A stretch of 49,662 nucleotides of DNA from an uncultured Bacilli bacterium (GCA_934101115.1 CAKOPW010000010.1:1-49662), one strand, 5' to 3'; positions 23,649 through 32,042 are shown, counted from the stretch's first letter. A program made the numbers and translations. Notes: a model not told the origin generated them from the sequence alone.

Positions 23649-25232
23649 ATGAAAAAGATATCTTTTGCTGCTTTGCTTACAAGTTTTATAATATCATTAT
23701 CTCTTATCGTAGGTTCTACAATTGAAAACTACGGATCTATAAGATATTTAGTTGATTCTATTCATTTCATCGGTAACTTTATAGACTTTTTAGTTCATTT
23801 AATTGTTTGGTATTTTATCGTTATCGCCATATTTAAGCTATTAAAAAGAAAAACAGCGATAAATAATAAAGTATTTAAATTTATATTTAATGATCATCCT
23901 TTACTAATGGTTTTTATTCTTTTATTTTTAATTGGATTACCAATTGTTATAACATTCTATCCTGGTCCAGTTCAATGGGATGGAATGTGGCAATTAAATT
24001 ATTATTCGGGAGTGCTTCCATGGAGCAATCACCATCCAATATTCTCAACTTTTATTTTAGGAACATTTCAAAAAATTGGGTCGATTGTAGCTGATGATAA
24101 TTTTGGAATATTCTTATTTACTTTTACTCAATATACTTTGTCTTGTTTCATATTTGCAAACATCATTGACTTTCAAAACAAATTAGGAACATCTGATATA
24201 ATCAAACTATTAACATTTTTATTTTTTGCATTAAGCCCATCATGGTATCTTTATGCTTATACATTTATGAAAGATACTTCATACTATCTAATATTTATTA
24301 TTTTCTTTATCAATTACATAAAATTTTTCTATAATGAAAGCGATAAAAAAAGTATCATAATCTTATTAATTTCGTCATTACTTTTAATACTTATTAGAAA
24401 TAATGGAATATATGTTGTAAGTGTATCGTTTCTAGCGTTGTTATTCTTAAAACCAGATTATAAAAAAATATCAATTTCTTTTGTTGTTTTATTCTTTATT
24501 ATTCAACTTATTCTTAATACCGTCATTAAGATGAATGGAATAGAACCAAGCAATATTCGTGAAACTTTATCAATACCAGTTCAACAAATTGCTAGATATA
24601 CAATTTATAATAATCTAACAGAAGAAGAAAAAGAAAAAATATCAAAGGTATTTATGTATGATGAAAATGATTTTGCTGAAAACTATAATCCTGATATATC
24701 AGATCCAATTAAGGAAAGTTTAGTCATTGAAACGAAGTCTGATTTAAAAGAATTTTTATCTCTTTGGTGGAGTTTGTTAAAAAAAGATCCTGTTACTTAT
24801 ATAGATGCAACTCTTAATAACACATACGGATATTTTTATCCTTATAAAGAAGATGTAAAAGAAAGCATTGGTTATTTTAGAGTTGTAAATAACAAAAAAA
24901 TAAATAAGGGAAATTTTGATTTTCACATGAATAAAAAATATAAAAAATTTAGAAAAGCATTTGAAGAAAACTTTTATCAATTAAGAAGAAGTAAGTATAT
25001 AAGATTTATATATAATACAGGAACATATTTTATTGTATTGGTAATCATTTTAGGCTATTCTCTATATATAAAGAGATATGATTATTTAGTCATAAGCATT
25101 CCTTTACTTTTAACTTATGCATTCTGTATTTTATCACCAGTTAATGGATATCTTAGATATATGAATCCGCTTATTGTGTGTTTACCAATAATGATTTCTC
25201 TTGTGACGTCAACTAAATATAACAAGAATTAA
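23649..25232 (+). CDS. DUF6020-like polytopic membrane protein (GT-C-like)
   Basis: Around twelve hydrophobic helices. After three N-terminal helices comes the conserved loop FYPGPVQWDGMWQLNYYSG (about 109-127), with Asp/Trp in the place of the GT-C acidic site, then NHHPIFSTFILGTFQKIG and LSPSWYLYAYTFMKDT. These match membrane proteins annotated DUF6020, which resemble lipid-linked-sugar glycosyltransferases. A soluble stretch of about 120 residues (about 330-450) sits between helices, and the last helices end with SPVNGYLRYMNPL. 527 residues from the ATG at 23649, chosen by GGTGA 4 nt upstream; the longer frame from 23583 has no RBS. Donor and acceptor unknown. Confidence 0.6.
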   Translation: MKKISFAALLTSFIISLSLIVGSTIENYGSIRYLVDSIHFIGNFIDFLVHLIVWYFIVIAIFKLLKRKTAINNKVFKFIFNDHPLLMVFILLFLIGLPIVITFYPGPVQWDGMWQLNYYSGVLPWSNHHPIFSTFILGTFQKIGSIVADDNFGIFLFTFTQYTLSCFIFANIIDFQNKLGTSDIIKLLTFLFFALSPSWYLYAYTFMKDTSYYLIFIIFFINYIKFFYNESDKKSIIILLISSLLLILIRNNGIYVVSVSFLALLFLKPDYKKISISFVVLFFIIQLILNTVIKMNGIEPSNIRETLSIPVQQIARYTIYNNLTEEEKEKISKVFMYDENDFAENYNPDISDPIKESLVIETKSDLKEFLSLWWSLLKKDPVTYIDATLNNTYGYFYPYKEDVKESIGYFRVVNNKKINKGNFDFHMNKKYKKFRKAFEENFYQLRRSKYIRFIYNTGTYFIVLVIILGYSLYIKRYDYLVISIPLLLTYAFCILSPVNGYLRYMNPLIVCLPIMISLVTSTKYNKN

Positions 25233-25247
25233 TTTTCTTGTTATTTT
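25221..25247 (+). terminator. Weak terminator after the DUF6020-like gene
   Basis: Stem AACAAGAA (25221-25228) / TTCTTGTT (25235-25242), 6-nt loop, then ATTTTC. Confidence 0.45.
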
Positions 25248-25292
25248 CATTTATTTATATTATACTACTTAGTGAATTTTTATGGAGGGCAT

Positions 25293-26615
25293 ATGGATAA
25301 TGTATTAAAGTTTATTGATAACTTGAATATAAATGAAAATGATACGGTTGTTGTTTCATGCTCTTATGGACCTGATTCGATGTATATGCTTTATATCATG
25401 CACACCTATTATAAATGTAAGGTTGTATGTGCTCATGTTAATCATAAAATGCGTCAAGCTAGTGAACAAGAATTTATTGATTTAAAATCCTACTGTGACA
25501 AAAATAACATTATATTTGAGGGAACAGAAATTCTTAACTATGAAGAATGTGATAATTTTCATGAGTATGCAAGAAACTTTAGATATGAATACTTTGAAAG
25601 TATTGTAAAAAAATATCATGCTAAATATTTGTTTACTGCTCATCATGGTGATGATCTAATGGAAACGATCCTAATGCATATTTTAAGAGGTGGAAGCATT
25701 TATGGTTATTCAGGCTTTGATTTCCTAGTTGATAAAGGTGATTATAAAATTGCCCGTCCTCTTATTTACTTATCAAAAGATGAAATAGAAAAGTACGATA
25801 AAAAATTAAATATTCCTTATGCAATTGATGAATCCAATTTAGAAGATCATTATACTAGAAATCGTTTTAGACATCATGTACTTCCATTTTTAAAAAGTGA
25901 AGAAAAAGATGCTCATTTAAAATTTTTAAATTTTGCTAATAATTTAAAAGAATGTACTAATTTTTTAGATAATTATGTATATTCAATAATTGATAAGATT
26001 TATGTTGATAAAGTTCTGAATTTAAACGAATTTAAAAATCTTGATATTTATATTAAAAAAGAAGTTATTTATAAAATATTAATGCGTATTTATAATAATA
26101 ATTTGAGTTTAATAAATAGTAATCATGTTAAAAATATTTTAGATTTAATTGAAAGTGGTAAGCCAAGTGTTAGTATAAATATTCCAAATAATATATGTGT
26201 CTTAAAGGAATACGATAAATTAATATTTAATTACAATAATAATATAAGTGCATACGATTATGTTTTAACTAATGAAGTTATAACACCTTATGGAAAGATA
26301 ACAAAAGTTTCATCAACTGATGACACAAGTAACAATACCATAAGATTAAATAGTTCAGATATAGTTTTGCCAATTCATATAAGATGCAAATCTGATGGAG
26401 ATAAGATGCAAGTCAAAAACATGACAGGTTCAAAGAAGATAAGTGATATATTCATTGATTCCAAAATTCCAAAACAAGAAAGAAATACATATCCAATAGT
26501 AACTGACCATAAAGGTAAAGTTCTTTGGATACCTGGAATTAAAAAAAGTAAATTTGATATGGCAAAAGATAAAGTATATGATATAATATTAAAGTATGAA
26601 AAAGGAGAGAAATAA
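25293..26615 (+). CDS. tilS: tRNA(Ile)-lysidine synthase
   Basis: ATP-dependent conversion of C34 to lysidine in the CAU tRNA-Ile. The PP-loop is VVSCSYGPDSMYML (about 21-34; S-Y-G-P-D-S where S-G-G-x-D-S is usual), with AHVNHKMR, AHHGDDLMETILMHILRGG and the Asn/Arg motif TRNRFRHHVLPFL downstream, and a TilS C-terminal domain (KMTGSKKISDIFIDSKIPKQ-like stretch). 440 residues. The ATG at 25293 follows GGAGGG by 3 nt. Adjoins ftsH as in Bacillus, but hpt, usually between them, is missing. Confidence 0.95.
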   Translation: MDNVLKFIDNLNINENDTVVVSCSYGPDSMYMLYIMHTYYKCKVVCAHVNHKMRQASEQEFIDLKSYCDKNNIIFEGTEILNYEECDNFHEYARNFRYEYFESIVKKYHAKYLFTAHHGDDLMETILMHILRGGSIYGYSGFDFLVDKGDYKIARPLIYLSKDEIEKYDKKLNIPYAIDESNLEDHYTRNRFRHHVLPFLKSEEKDAHLKFLNFANNLKECTNFLDNYVYSIIDKIYVDKVLNLNEFKNLDIYIKKEVIYKILMRIYNNNLSLINSNHVKNILDLIESGKPSVSINIPNNICVLKEYDKLIFNYNNNISAYDYVLTNEVITPYGKITKVSSTDDTSNNTIRLNSSDIVLPIHIRCKSDGDKMQVKNMTGSKKISDIFIDSKIPKQERNTYPIVTDHKGKVLWIPGIKKSKFDMAKDKVYDIILKYEKGEK

Positions 26616-26616
26616 T

Positions 26617-28572
26617 ATGAATAAAAAAGTTAATACAAAACAAACTATTCCATATATAATGTTGATTGCAATAATCGCGGTTGTATTAATAATGTTTAGC
26701 TTTAGTGGTTCAACTGTAAAAGAGCTTACATATGATGAACTTATTACAGAATTCTCTAAAGGAAACGTTACTGAAATAGTTACTTCTGAAAGAAGTGCAG
26801 CTGGTTATTACCAAATAACTGGAAAATTAAAGAATTACAAAAAAGGTGAGTATTTCTCTACAAAAGCTCCACTTTCAGAAACTGTTACAGAAACATTAAC
26901 AACATACTATACAACTAATGATTTTAAATGGACAGTAGAAAAGAATCCAGAAAACAATAACTGGGTAGCAATACTTATAAATGTTGTGCCAATGGTTATA
27001 ATCGTTGGTGGAACAATAATACTTTTCACTAAACTATCAGGATCTAACAAAAATAGTATGGATTTTGGAAGAAGTCGTGCTAAATTAAGTGAAGATGGTG
27101 GAAAAGTAAGATTTAAAGATGTTGCTGGACTTGATGAAGAAAAAGAAGAAGTTGCTGAGTTAATTGACTTCTTAAAAAATCCTAAGAAGTTCCAAAAACT
27201 TGGAGCTCGTATTCCAAAAGGTGTTTTATTAGTAGGTCCTCCAGGAACAGGTAAAACATTACTTGCAAAAGCTGTAGCTGGAGAAGCAAATGTTCCATTC
27301 TATTATATAAGTGGTTCAGACTTTGTTGAATTATTTGTAGGAGTTGGAGCAAGCCGTGTAAGAGATATGTTTAAACAAGCTAAACATTCTGCTCCTTGTT
27401 TAATATTTATCGATGAAATCGATGCTGTTGGACGTCAAAGAGGAACTGGTTTAGGTGGCGGACATGATGAAAGAGAACAAACTCTAAACCAATTGTTAAC
27501 TGAAATGGATGGATTTGGAGCAAATGAAGGAATAATTATCATTGCTGCAACAAACAGACCTGATGTATTGGATCCAGCCTTATTAAGACCAGGAAGATTC
27601 GACAGACAAGTTACAGTAAGTTTACCAGACCAAAAAGCTCGTCTAGCTATTCTTGAAGTACATGCTAAAGGTAAAGTATTTGCACCAAATGTAAATCTTG
27701 AAAACTTATCACATCGTACTCCAGGATTCAGTGGAGCTGATCTAGAAAACTTACTTAATGAAGCTGCGCTTTTAGCAGTAAGAAGAAATAAATCAGCCAT
27801 TACAATGGATGACATCGATGAAGCAACTGACCGTGTATTAATGGGACCAGCAAAAACAACTAGAAAAATTACTGACAAAGAAAAAAGACTTGTTTCTATT
27901 CATGAAGCAGGACATGCAGTTATTGGACTAAAACTAGAAGATGCTGATGATGTTCATAAAATAACAATTATACCTCGTGGTATTGCCGGAGGTTATACAA
28001 TGATGCTTCCAAAAGAAGAAAAGATGGCAGTAACTACTAAAAATGAATTACTTGCTCAAATAACTGGTTTATTAGGTGGACGTGTATCTGAAGAATTATT
28101 CTTAGGAGAAACAACTACTGGAGCAAGTGATGACTTTAAAAAAGCTACAAAGATTGCTCGTGCTATGGTAACTGAATATGGTATGAGTGATTTAGGTCCA
28201 GTTCAATTAGAAGAAAGAAGCGAAGGCGTATTCTTAGGAAGAGATTATAATAAATCTAAAAACTTCTCAGATGCTGTTGCTTTAGAAATTGACCAAGAAG
28301 TAAGAAAAATCATTAATGAATGTTATAAAAAGACAACTGAAATCTTAAAGAAAAACAAGGATTTAGTTATGGCTATAAGTGATGCTTTAATGGAAAGAGA
28401 AACAATCACAAAAGAGCAAATTGAAGAACTAGTTGCTACAGGAAAGATTAATGATGAAGTTCCTACAGATGATTTAAAAGATCTTAAAAATAAGGCAAAA
28501 GAATTAGGCATTAAAGGATATACTAAAATGTCTAAAGAAGAATTAGAAGAAAAAATTAAAGAAGCTGAGTAA
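26617..28572 (+). CDS. ftsH: ATP-dependent zinc metalloprotease FtsH with Rho_N-like tail
   Basis: Membrane-bound AAA+ protease for quality control. Transmembrane helices at about 11-29 and 118-140 enclose a short outside domain; AAA module with Walker A GPPGTGKT (207-214), Walker B LIFIDEIDAVG and the second region of homology ATNRPDVLDPALLRPGRFDR; zinc site HEAGH near 429-433. 651 residues. The last 35 or so (LKNKAKELGIKGYTKMSKEE, then LEEKIKEAE) look like a Rho_N/SAP-type helical domain, which FtsH normally lacks. The ATG at 26617 follows AAAGGAGAG; the longer frame from 26596 starts inside tilS. Confidence 0.96.
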   Translation: MNKKVNTKQTIPYIMLIAIIAVVLIMFSFSGSTVKELTYDELITEFSKGNVTEIVTSERSAAGYYQITGKLKNYKKGEYFSTKAPLSETVTETLTTYYTTNDFKWTVEKNPENNNWVAILINVVPMVIIVGGTIILFTKLSGSNKNSMDFGRSRAKLSEDGGKVRFKDVAGLDEEKEEVAELIDFLKNPKKFQKLGARIPKGVLLVGPPGTGKTLLAKAVAGEANVPFYYISGSDFVELFVGVGASRVRDMFKQAKHSAPCLIFIDEIDAVGRQRGTGLGGGHDEREQTLNQLLTEMDGFGANEGIIIIAATNRPDVLDPALLRPGRFDRQVTVSLPDQKARLAILEVHAKGKVFAPNVNLENLSHRTPGFSGADLENLLNEAALLAVRRNKSAITMDDIDEATDRVLMGPAKTTRKITDKEKRLVSIHEAGHAVIGLKLEDADDVHKITIIPRGIAGGYTMMLPKEEKMAVTTKNELLAQITGLLGGRVSEELFLGETTTGASDDFKKATKIARAMVTEYGMSDLGPVQLEERSEGVFLGRDYNKSKNFSDAVALEIDQEVRKIINECYKKTTEILKKNKDLVMAISDALMERETITKEQIEELVATGKINDEVPTDDLKDLKNKAKELGIKGYTKMSKEELEEKIKEAE

Positions 28573-28586
28573 TCTTAGCTTTTTTT
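28562..28586 (+). terminator. Terminator after ftsH
   Basis: Stem AAGCTGAG (28562-28569) / CTTAGCTT (28574-28581) with one G-T pair, TAAT loop, T7. It overlaps the ftsH stop codon. Confidence 0.7.
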
Positions 28587-28592
28587 ATTTTG

Positions 28593-28632
28593 TTGATAAG
28601 AAAGACTAAATATGTTATTATTTAGTCGGTGA
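28593..28632 (+). promoter_or_regulatory. mrnC operon promoter and 5'-terminal RBS
   Basis: TTGATA (28593-28598), 17 nt, TG-T-TATTAT (-10 at 28616-28621), 6 nt, GGTGA (28628-28632), 4 nt, ATG 28637. Predicted +1 near 28628, on the RBS. Confidence 0.65.
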
Positions 28633-28636
28633 GAAA

Positions 28637-28993
28637 ATGGAAAGCTTAGTATATGCTTACTTAGGTGATGCTGTATATGAACTTCATATAAGAAATTTTT
28701 TAATAAATAAAGGTATTGCTAAAGTAAAAGATTTAGCTCGAGAAAGTTTAAATTACGTAAGTGCTACTTCTCAACGAAGAATTTTAGAAGAACTAATAAA
28801 TCGTCAAATTTTAAGTGAAGAAGAAATACTAATCGTGAATCGTGGCCGAAATGCATCAAGTCATCGCAGTAAAACAACAGATATAATAACTTATAAAAAA
28901 GCAACTGGCTTAGAAGCATTAATTGGTACATTATATAAAAATAATATAGAAAGATGTAATGAATTATTAAATTATATTACAGGTGAATTATGA
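28637..28993 (+). CDS. mrnC: Mini-ribonuclease III
   Basis: RNase III-type nuclease lacking the dsRNA-binding domain; matures 23S rRNA in Bacilli. Catalytic helix YAYLGDAVYELHIR (7-20) with the acidic pair, and NRGRNASSHRSK and GLEALIGTLY downstream. 118 residues is usual. First gene of mrnC-rlmB-sigH-like, overlapping rlmB by 4 nt. cysS, its usual upstream neighbour, is absent. Confidence 0.93.
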   Translation: MESLVYAYLGDAVYELHIRNFLINKGIAKVKDLARESLNYVSATSQRRILEELINRQILSEEEILIVNRGRNASSHRSKTTDIITYKKATGLEALIGTLYKNNIERCNELLNYITGEL

Positions 28994-29664
28994 GAGTTTG
29001 TGGAAAAAATGTTTTTAACGAATTAAATATTAAAACTATAAGAAAAGTATATCTTGCAGATACTTTTAAAGATAAAACTATAATTGAAAAAATTAAACAA
29101 AATAAAATACGTTATGTTAATATGGATTCAAAATCAATGGATGCATTAATGAAACACAATCAAGGAATCATTATTGAAGTAGATGACTATGAATACAAAA
29201 CTTTAGATGAAATTCATGGAGATCCATTAGTTGTAATGTTAGATCATTTGGAAGATCCTCATAATTTTGGAGCAATTATAAGAACTTGTGAAGCGATTGG
29301 AGTAAAGAATATTATAATTCCTAAAGATCGTGGAGTAGTTGTAAATGATACGGTTGTAAAAACATCTACAGGAGCTTTAAGTAGAGTAAATATAATTATG
29401 GTCACAAATTTAGTTAATGCCATAAATGAATTAAAAAGGGATGGCTATTTTGTTTATAGTGCTGAAGCAGATGGAGAAGATTTTAGAAAAGTAGACTATA
29501 ACGATAAGAAACTTTTAGTAATTGGAAGCGAAGGAAATGGCCTTTCAAAATTAGTGAGAAACAATTCAGATGTAATAATCAGTATTCCTATGAAAGGAGA
29601 AGTAAATAGTCTAAATGCCTCTGTTGCTGCAGCTATACTTATATATGGAATAGGAGAAAAATAA
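28990..29664 (+). CDS. rlmB: 23S rRNA/tRNA 2'-O-methyltransferase (RlmB/TrmH family)
   Basis: SpoU-type SAM methyltransferase with a trefoil knot. Motif 1 LDHLEDPHNFGAIIRTCEA (about 77-95, with the catalytic Asn/Arg), motif 2 LLVIGSEGNGLSKLV, motif 3 SIPMKGEVNSLNASVAAA. The N-terminal substrate-binding domain is shorter than in Bacillus YacO (224 versus about 250 residues). ATGA overlap with mrnC, and a 1-nt overlap with the sigma factor gene, indicate one operon. The gene order is that of Bacillus except that yacP is missing. Confidence 0.9.
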   Translation: MRVCGKNVFNELNIKTIRKVYLADTFKDKTIIEKIKQNKIRYVNMDSKSMDALMKHNQGIIIEVDDYEYKTLDEIHGDPLVVMLDHLEDPHNFGAIIRTCEAIGVKNIIIPKDRGVVVNDTVVKTSTGALSRVNIIMVTNLVNAINELKRDGYFVYSAEADGEDFRKVDYNDKKLLVIGSEGNGLSKLVRNNSDVIISIPMKGEVNSLNASVAAAILIYGIGEK

Positions 29665-30269
29665 TGAATGAATATCCTGATAATGAGGTAGTAAATATGG
29701 TATGTGATAATGAAGAAGCAACGGATTTATTATATGAAAAGTATAAATATATAATAGATATACTATTAAGTAAATATCGTGCTGTATTAAAATATCATAA
29801 TTTGGATGCTTTGGAAGTAAGACAGGATGCTATAATAGCTTTTATGGACGCTATATATAATTATAATCAGGAAAAAAATGCATCTCTTCCAACTTTTATA
29901 ACGATATGTGTTAATAGAAAAATTCAAAATGTGATTAGAAAATCAAGTACTATTAAAGAAACTGTTTTAAGGGAAAGTTTTTCTTTAGATTATACGTATG
30001 GTGATGATGATGAAACTACACTTGCTGATATAATAATTGAAGAAAATAGTAATCCGGAATTAAAAGTAATAAATAAAGAAAACTACAATATATTGGTTTC
30101 TAAAATAGATGAGTCTTTAAGTCCATTTGAAAAAGAAGTATTTGATTTGATGATTAATAATTTTCAAACGGAAGAAATATCAGAGCTTTTAAACGAACCA
30201 GTTAAGAAGATATATAATACAACTCATCGTATAAGAGATAAAATAAAAAAGTTACTTGAAAATTATTGA
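29664..30269 (+). CDS. sigH: RNA polymerase sigma factor (SigH-like)
   Basis: Sigma-70 family factor of about 200 residues with region 2 (YEKYKYIIDILLSKYRAV, LEVRQDAIIAFMDAIYNYN, then the -10 recognition helix in ASLPTFITICVNRKIQNVI) and region 4 near the C-terminus (LSPFEKEVFDLMINNF, then EISELLNEPVKKIYNTTHRI). Sequence is divergent from SigH, but its place between rlmB and secE-nusG is that of sigH in Firmicutes, where the factor serves stationary phase, competence and sporulation. Which promoters it reads here is unknown. The TTGAAA of the secE promoter overlaps its TGA stop. Confidence 0.75.
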   Translation: MNEYPDNEVVNMVCDNEEATDLLYEKYKYIIDILLSKYRAVLKYHNLDALEVRQDAIIAFMDAIYNYNQEKNASLPTFITICVNRKIQNVIRKSSTIKETVLRESFSLDYTYGDDDETTLADIIIEENSNPELKVINKENYNILVSKIDESLSPFEKEVFDLMINNFQTEEISELLNEPVKKIYNTTHRIRDKIKKLLENY

Positions 30270-30294
30270 AATTAATACTTTTGTGTGCTATATT
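30266..30294 (+). promoter_or_regulatory. secE-nusG promoter nested in the sigH terminator
   Basis: TTGAAA (30266-30271), 17 nt, TG-C-TATATT (-10 at 30289-30294). The -10 lies in the loop of the terminator at 30274-30321, so +1 (about 30301) falls just before its 3' arm. Confidence 0.6.
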
Positions 30295-30321
30295 ATGTTT
30301 GTACACGAAAGTGTTTTTTTT
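30274..30321 (+). terminator. Terminator after the sigH-like gene
   Basis: Stem ACTTTTGTGT (30277-30286) / ACACGAAAGT (30303-30312), one G-T pair, extended by further pairs at the base, then T8 to 30321. The 16-nt loop holds a -10 box. Confidence 0.7.
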
Positions 30322-30347
30322 ATACAATAAAAAATAGAGGTGTGGTT

Positions 30348-30722
30348 ATGGCAAAGAAAAACATATCTAAAGCTGATTTAAAACATGCAAAGAAAATCGA
30401 AAAAGAAGCAATTTTAAATGAAAAAAGAAAAATTGAAGAAAAAATCGATGGAAAAATTGCTGAGTTAAAAAAGAGTAAAGATAAAAATGAAAAACGCGAA
30501 TTAAAAAAAGAAATAAAAGACTTGAAAGAAACTAGAGCAAACATTGGAAAAAGAGATACATATTTCAGTGAGATAAAAGCTGAAATGAAGATGGTTAGAT
30601 GGCCAAACAAAACTGAGCTTGTAAAATATTCACTTGCTTGTTTAATATTTGTAGCATTTTTTGCACTATTCTTCTTCGGATTAGATGCATTATTTGCTTT
30701 AGTAAAGGATTTGATTAAATAA
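30348..30722 (+). CDS. secE: Preprotein translocase subunit SecE, with N-terminal extension
   Basis: Essential single-helix clamp of the SecYEG channel. The SecE core is residues about 72-124: YFSEIKAEMKMVRWPNKTEL (amphipathic helix with the conserved W-P) followed by one transmembrane helix (about 95-118). Before it stand about 70 residues of alternating Lys/Glu, probably a charged helix or coiled coil; Bacillus SecE has only some 59 residues in all. The ATG at 30348 follows AGAGGTG; the frame can be extended to 30285, but that runs through the terminator. The rpmG gene found before secE in many Firmicutes is not here. TAATG overlap with nusG. Confidence 0.92.
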   Translation: MAKKNISKADLKHAKKIEKEAILNEKRKIEEKIDGKIAELKKSKDKNEKRELKKEIKDLKETRANIGKRDTYFSEIKAEMKMVRWPNKTELVKYSLACLIFVAFFALFFFGLDALFALVKDLIK

Positions 30723-31261
30723 TGGAAAAATTGTGGTATGTAGTTAACACTTATAGTGGTCATGAAGCAAAAGTAAAAGAAAAACTTGAAATGCGTGCTG
30801 AATCAATGGGATTCTCGGATTATATCTTTAGAGTTATTGTTCCAGAAGAAACAGTTGTTGAAACAATGAAAGATGGTTCTAAAAAAGAGAAAAAACATAA
30901 AATGTTCCCAGGTTATATTTTAGTTGAAATGATTATGACTGATGAAGCATGGTACATCGTTCGTAATACTCCAGGAGTTACTGGATTTATCGGATCAAGT
31001 GGTAAGGGTGCAAAACCAACACCACTTTTACCTCAAGAAATTGATCGTATTTTAATTAATATGGGTATGAGTAGAGTAGATGTTGATGCTGAACTTGAAG
31101 TTGGAACTAAAGTGTCTATCGTTGATGGACCATTTACTGGTATGGAAGGACGTATTGACTCAATCGATACAGAAAATTCTAGATTAACAGTATTAATCGA
31201 TTTATTTGGTCAAGAAACACCTGTTGAAGTAGAACTTTTCCAAGTTAACGTTTCTAAATAA
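30722..31261 (+). CDS. nusG: Transcription termination/antitermination protein NusG
   Basis: Binds RNA polymerase and couples it to ribosome or Rho. NGN domain WYVVNTYSGHEAKVKEKLE (5-23), FPGYILVEM and VRNTPGVTGFIGSSGK, then a KOW domain (VSIVDGPFTGMEGRIDSID, about 132-150). 179 residues is usual. The start overlaps the secE stop. A terminator separates it from rplK, as in other Firmicutes. Confidence 0.97.
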   Translation: MEKLWYVVNTYSGHEAKVKEKLEMRAESMGFSDYIFRVIVPEETVVETMKDGSKKEKKHKMFPGYILVEMIMTDEAWYIVRNTPGVTGFIGSSGKGAKPTPLLPQEIDRILINMGMSRVDVDAELEVGTKVSIVDGPFTGMEGRIDSIDTENSRLTVLIDLFGQETPVEVELFQVNVSK

Positions 31262-31286
31262 ACAAGTATTTGCATAAATTTTAAAG

Positions 31287-31312
31287 AAAACAACTTTTAT
31301 AGTTGTTTTTTT
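31287..31312 (+). terminator. Terminator after nusG
   Basis: Stem AAAACAACT (31287-31295) / AGTTGTTTT (31301-31309), 5-nt loop, T-run continuing to 31312. Confidence 0.8.
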
Positions 31313-31317
31313 GTGTT

Positions 31318-31346
31318 TTGTGTGTTAATATTTTAAGTGCTAAATA
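31318..31346 (+). promoter_or_regulatory. Candidate rplK-rplA promoter
   Basis: TTGTGT (31318-31323), 17 nt, TG-C-TAAATA (-10 at 31341-31346). Confidence 0.45.
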
Positions 31347-31353
31347 TTTTTTA

Positions 31354-31410
31354 GTAAGTGGGAGGGAAAATGCGGATTAGCCCAACACCACAAGCGAAAA
31401 ATGCGAAAGG
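31354..31410 (+). promoter_or_regulatory. rplK leader, candidate ribosomal-protein (L1) target
   Basis: A conserved-looking hairpin: GTGG (31358-31361) pairs with CCAC (31388-31391), and inside it GGG (31364-31366) with CCC (31381-31383). Firmicute rplKA leaders often carry such a GTGGGAGG...CCAC element that imitates the L1 site on 23S rRNA; applied here by resemblance. Confidence 0.4.
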
Positions 31411-31421
31411 ATGTGTTTTAC

Positions 31422-32003
31422 GTGGCAAAAGAAATCGTTAGAAGAATTAAATTACAAATTCCAGCAGGAAAAGCTACTCCTGCACCACCAGTTGGTACAG
31501 CTTTAGGACCTGCAGGTATTAATTTACAAGAGTTCTGTACAAAATATAATGATGCTACTCGTGATAAAATGGGAGATATAATTCCAGTTGAAATCATGGT
31601 TTATGAAGATAGAACATTTGATTTTGTATTAAAAACTCCACCAGCTGCAAGCTTAATCAAAAAATTTGCTAAGATTAATTCTGGTAGCAAAAAAGGTGCT
31701 CATGAAATCGTTGCAACATTATCTAAAAATGATGTTAAAGCAATCGCTGAAATTAAATTACCTGACTTAAATGCTTATTCAGTAGAAGAAGCTATGAAGA
31801 CTATTGAAGGTACAGCAAGAAACATGGGTGTTGCAGTTGAAGGTGTAAACGATGCTGAACTTGCTGAAGAAGCAAAAGAAGCAGCTATAGCTGAAAAAGA
31901 AGCAGAAAAAAGAGAAGCTGAATTAGAAGCTATGGAAGAATCAATGCAATCAACTAATGTTGATGTAGAAGTCATAACTGAAAAACAAGAAACTGAAGAA
32001 TAA
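31422..32003 (+). CDS. rplK: 50S ribosomal protein L11, with acidic C-terminal extension
   Basis: Stalk-base protein at the GTPase centre. The core MAKEIVRRIKLQIPAGKATP, then APPVGTALGPAGINLQEFC, and the C-terminal rRNA-binding domain to TIEGTARNMGVAVEG (128-141) is complete. The protein does not stop near residue 141 as usual but runs 52 more residues, rich in Glu/Ala/Lys (AELAEEAKEAAIAEKEAEKR and on), likely helical and acidic. The GTG start at 31422 gives the standard N-terminus; RBS AAAGG at 31406-31410 is rather distant (11 nt), and the in-frame ATG at 31401 would add seven non-conserved residues. Confidence 0.93.
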   Translation: MAKEIVRRIKLQIPAGKATPAPPVGTALGPAGINLQEFCTKYNDATRDKMGDIIPVEIMVYEDRTFDFVLKTPPAASLIKKFAKINSGSKKGAHEIVATLSKNDVKAIAEIKLPDLNAYSVEEAMKTIEGTARNMGVAVEGVNDAELAEEAKEAAIAEKEAEKREAELEAMEESMQSTNVDVEVITEKQETEE

Positions 32004-32042
32004 TAAATTATCCGCTAATAAACCACGATTGGAGGGAAAAAG

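Noticed and set aside
27435..27878. 147-residue - strand frame inside ftsH
   Set aside because: Shadow of the AAA domain; Ser/Leu-rich composition typical of antisense frames.
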